Shown here: piece after piece, positions 6,269 through 7,402 of the stretch | Layout of the letters: the number at the start of each line of letters is the position of its first letter | How positions within the stretch are numbered: position 1 is the first letter of the stretch | The notes under the pieces: generated by a model | What the model was told of the DNA's origin: nothing | Seen by the model: only the letters and a program-made list of their open reading frames with translations | The model's database searches: none | From: Chloroflexota bacterium | GTDB taxonomy: Bacteria; Chloroflexota; Dehalococcoidia; GIF9; UBA5629 | Direction: 5' to 3' | Assembly: GCA_016875975.1 (NCBI GenBank) | Contig: VGOF01000067.1 | Location: 1-7,402, forward strand | Length of the DNA stretch: 7,402 nt | Made by a program: the position numbers and the translations under genes

Positions 6269-6460
6269 TACCCTTTACCCTAAATTTCCCACAAATCCGC
6301 TTATTTTTTTGTACAGAACCGCAAGATGTCAGGATGATGTTTTACAAAATGTAGGGCTGCGTGGTCAGTGGGATACAACATATTGAGTTTAATATTATGT
6401 AGTAGCTATGATGGTAGTTTGAAGAGGTTGTTATCGTGGTGTCCCTGTCAAATATATGTG
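6269..6460. other. AT-rich divergent intergenic region
   Basis: Non-coding stretch between the division promoter and the mog-family promoter. Reading toward the division operon it has more G-runs (GTGGGAAA near 6285-6292, AGGGTAAAGGG near 6271-6281) upstream of the -35, and an A7 tract at 6304-6310. I find no convincing small ORF, hairpin terminator or RNA gene here. Confidence 0.5.
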
Positions 6461-6469
6461 TGGTAAAAT
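6461..6469 (+). promoter_or_regulatory. Extended -10 promoter of the mog-family gene, probably leaderless
   Basis: TGG-TAAAAT gives an extended -10 with 5 of 6 consensus bases. I see no good -35 at normal distance. Seven bases after the hexamer falls the A of the ATG at 6476, so the transcript would begin at or next to the start codon. Only a weak TAGG precedes the ATG, in agreement with a leaderless message. Confidence 0.5.
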
Positions 6470-6475
6470 AGGCAG

Positions 6476-6973
6476 ATGTTTTCTGTTGGTGTATTGGTGA
6501 TTAGCGATAAAAGCTCTCGTGGTGAGCGGCGAGATGAGAGCGGGCCTGCAATCAGGGAATGTATTAGTGTGTTGCCTGTTCAGGTGGCTGAATATGATAT
6601 CGTACCAGATGAGAAGGAGATCATATCGGATAAGCTTAAGGAGTGGGTGGATGAAAAGGGATTGGCTCTCGTGCTCACCAGTGGGGGGACTGGATTATCT
6701 CCGCGGGATGTAACTCCGGAGGCAACCTTAGCTGTTATCGATAGAGTAGTGCCTGGGTTGGTTGAGGCTATGCGAATGGAGACTATGAAGCGAAAAACCG
6801 AAGCTATACTCAGTCGTGCTGTGGCTGGCATACGGGGTAGATGCGTGATTATTAATTTGCCTGGTAGTCCCAGGGGTGTACGTGAATGTTTAGATGTCAT
6901 ATTGCCGGTTTTGCCTCACGCCATAGACATTGCTAGTGGTAAGTCGTGTGAAGATAGTCATGGTGGGAGCTAG
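6476..6973 (+). CDS. MogA/MoaB-family molybdopterin adenylyltransferase-like protein
   Basis: MogA-type members adenylate molybdopterin before molybdenum insertion in molybdenum cofactor synthesis; MoaB members are close relatives with less clear roles. The 165-residue protein has the N-terminal strand VGVLVISDKSSRGERRDESG (4-23), the nucleotide/molybdopterin-binding TSGGTGLSPRDVTPEAT (68-84) with the conserved D78, and INLPGSPRGVRECLDVILP (126-144) with the family Leu-Pro-Gly-Ser-Pro loop. The length matches the single-domain type. An in-frame TAA at 6464 rules out a more upstream start, so the ATG at 6476 is well supported. The sequence does not separate MogA from MoaB safely, so no gene symbol is given. 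Only four bases separate its stop from trmD, so the two form an operon. Confidence 0.92.
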   Translation: MFSVGVLVISDKSSRGERRDESGPAIRECISVLPVQVAEYDIVPDEKEIISDKLKEWVDEKGLALVLTSGGTGLSPRDVTPEATLAVIDRVVPGLVEAMRMETMKRKTEAILSRAVAGIRGRCVIINLPGSPRGVRECLDVILPVLPHAIDIASGKSCEDSHGGS

Positions 6974-6977
6974 ATTG

Positions 6978-7402
6978 ATGCGCATAGATATTCTGACGTT
7001 GTTTCCTGACATGTTTGGAGGATTTTTTACTTGTAGCATTGTGGGGAGAGCTGTGGGAAGGGGCTTGGTTGATATCAGGCTTCATGACATAAGAGCTTTC
7101 ACCTACGACAAGCATCATGTTGTTGATGATTATCCTTATGGTGGTGGAGCTGGCATGGTGCTAAAGCCAGAACCTGTATTTGAAGCCGCCGAATTTGCTA
7201 AGCAAGACGCTGGATTGTCGTCTGTGCATACGGTTTTGCTTAGCCCGCAGGGACGTCTTCTCAACCAGAACATTGTTCGAGAACTCTCCGGCTACCAACA
7301 GCTTGTTCTTGTTTGTGGTCATTATGAGGGTATTGACGAGAGAGTGGCTGCGTATTTGACTGACGAAGAGATCAGTATTGGCGATTATGTACTTAGCGGT
7401 GG
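6978..7402 (+). CDS. trmD: tRNA (guanine37-N1)-methyltransferase TrmD, N-terminal 141 residues, cut by window edge
   Basis: SPOUT-class enzyme that makes m1G37 in tRNAs reading codons with C, U or A as wobble partners, protecting the reading frame. The visible part has the standard start MRIDILTLFPDMF, the substrate-binding block FTYDKHHVVDDYPYGGGAGM (41-60), LLSPQGR (87-93), the knotted SAM-binding LVCGHYEGIDERV (111-123) and EISIGDYVLSGG (131-142, the last codon incomplete). The C-terminal domain with the catalytic aspartate lies outside the window. The ATG at 6978 has GGGAG eight bases upstream, inside the end of the previous gene; an in-frame TTG at 6975 is an unlikely alternative. The usual rpsP-rimM-trmD-rplS setting is not seen upstream: the preceding gene is the mog-family gene. 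Confidence 0.96.
   Translation, partial: MRIDILTLFPDMFGGFFTCSIVGRAVGRGLVDIRLHDIRAFTYDKHHVVDDYPYGGGAGMVLKPEPVFEAAEFAKQDAGLSSVHTVLLSPQGRLLNQNIVRELSGYQQLVLVCGHYEGIDERVAAYLTDEEISIGDYVLSG

Noticed and set aside
6304..6310. The T-run on the plus strand (A7 on the minus strand) as a terminator
   Set aside because: No GC-rich hairpin precedes it on either strand.

Overview
The window looks like a chromosomal housekeeping segment from an anaerobic bacterium of the Chloroflexota, most likely class Dehalococcoidia. This assignment is inferred from gene content and order: a stripped-down division cluster without any mur, ftsL, ftsI, ftsW or ftsQ gene, running directly into nrdR and an adenosylcobalamin (class II) ribonucleotide reductase. 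It is not based on a database match. Composition looks even across the window, and I see no mobile element, CRISPR array, tRNA or rRNA.

Layout. Positions 1-1815 (minus strand) hold a ribonucleotide-reductase operon: a promoter with NrdR-box-like operators, nrdR, then a 5'-partial nrdJ coupled to it by a GTGA overlap. Positions 1819-6268 (minus strand) hold the division operon, in transcription order: a consensus promoter, a 10-bp-period tandem repeat that looks like MraZ boxes, an unrecognised winged-helix-type protein, mraZ, rsmH (mraW), ftsA, ftsZ and an intrinsic terminator. Positions about 6269-6475 are a divergent intergenic region. Positions 6461-7402 (plus strand) hold a MogA/MoaB-family gene with an apparent leaderless promoter, closely followed by a 3'-truncated trmD.

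How the parts fit. MraZ probably controls its own operon through the repeats at 6201-6240, so the winged-helix gene in first position falls under the same control. RsmH methylates 16S rRNA, FtsA tethers FtsZ to the membrane, and FtsZ forms the division ring. The set has the cytoskeletal and membrane-anchor parts of division but none of the usual peptidoglycan genes, which fits a wall-less or modified-wall cell. NrdR is expected to sense ATP/dATP and repress the nrdR-nrdJ promoter, linking dNTP supply to a B12-dependent reductase.

The most interesting points are the unrecognised winged-helix gene at the head of the MraZ-controlled operon, the in-register repeats inside its leader together with an over-long promoter spacer, the nearly linker-less FtsZ, and the NrdR operator lying exactly in the promoter spacer.
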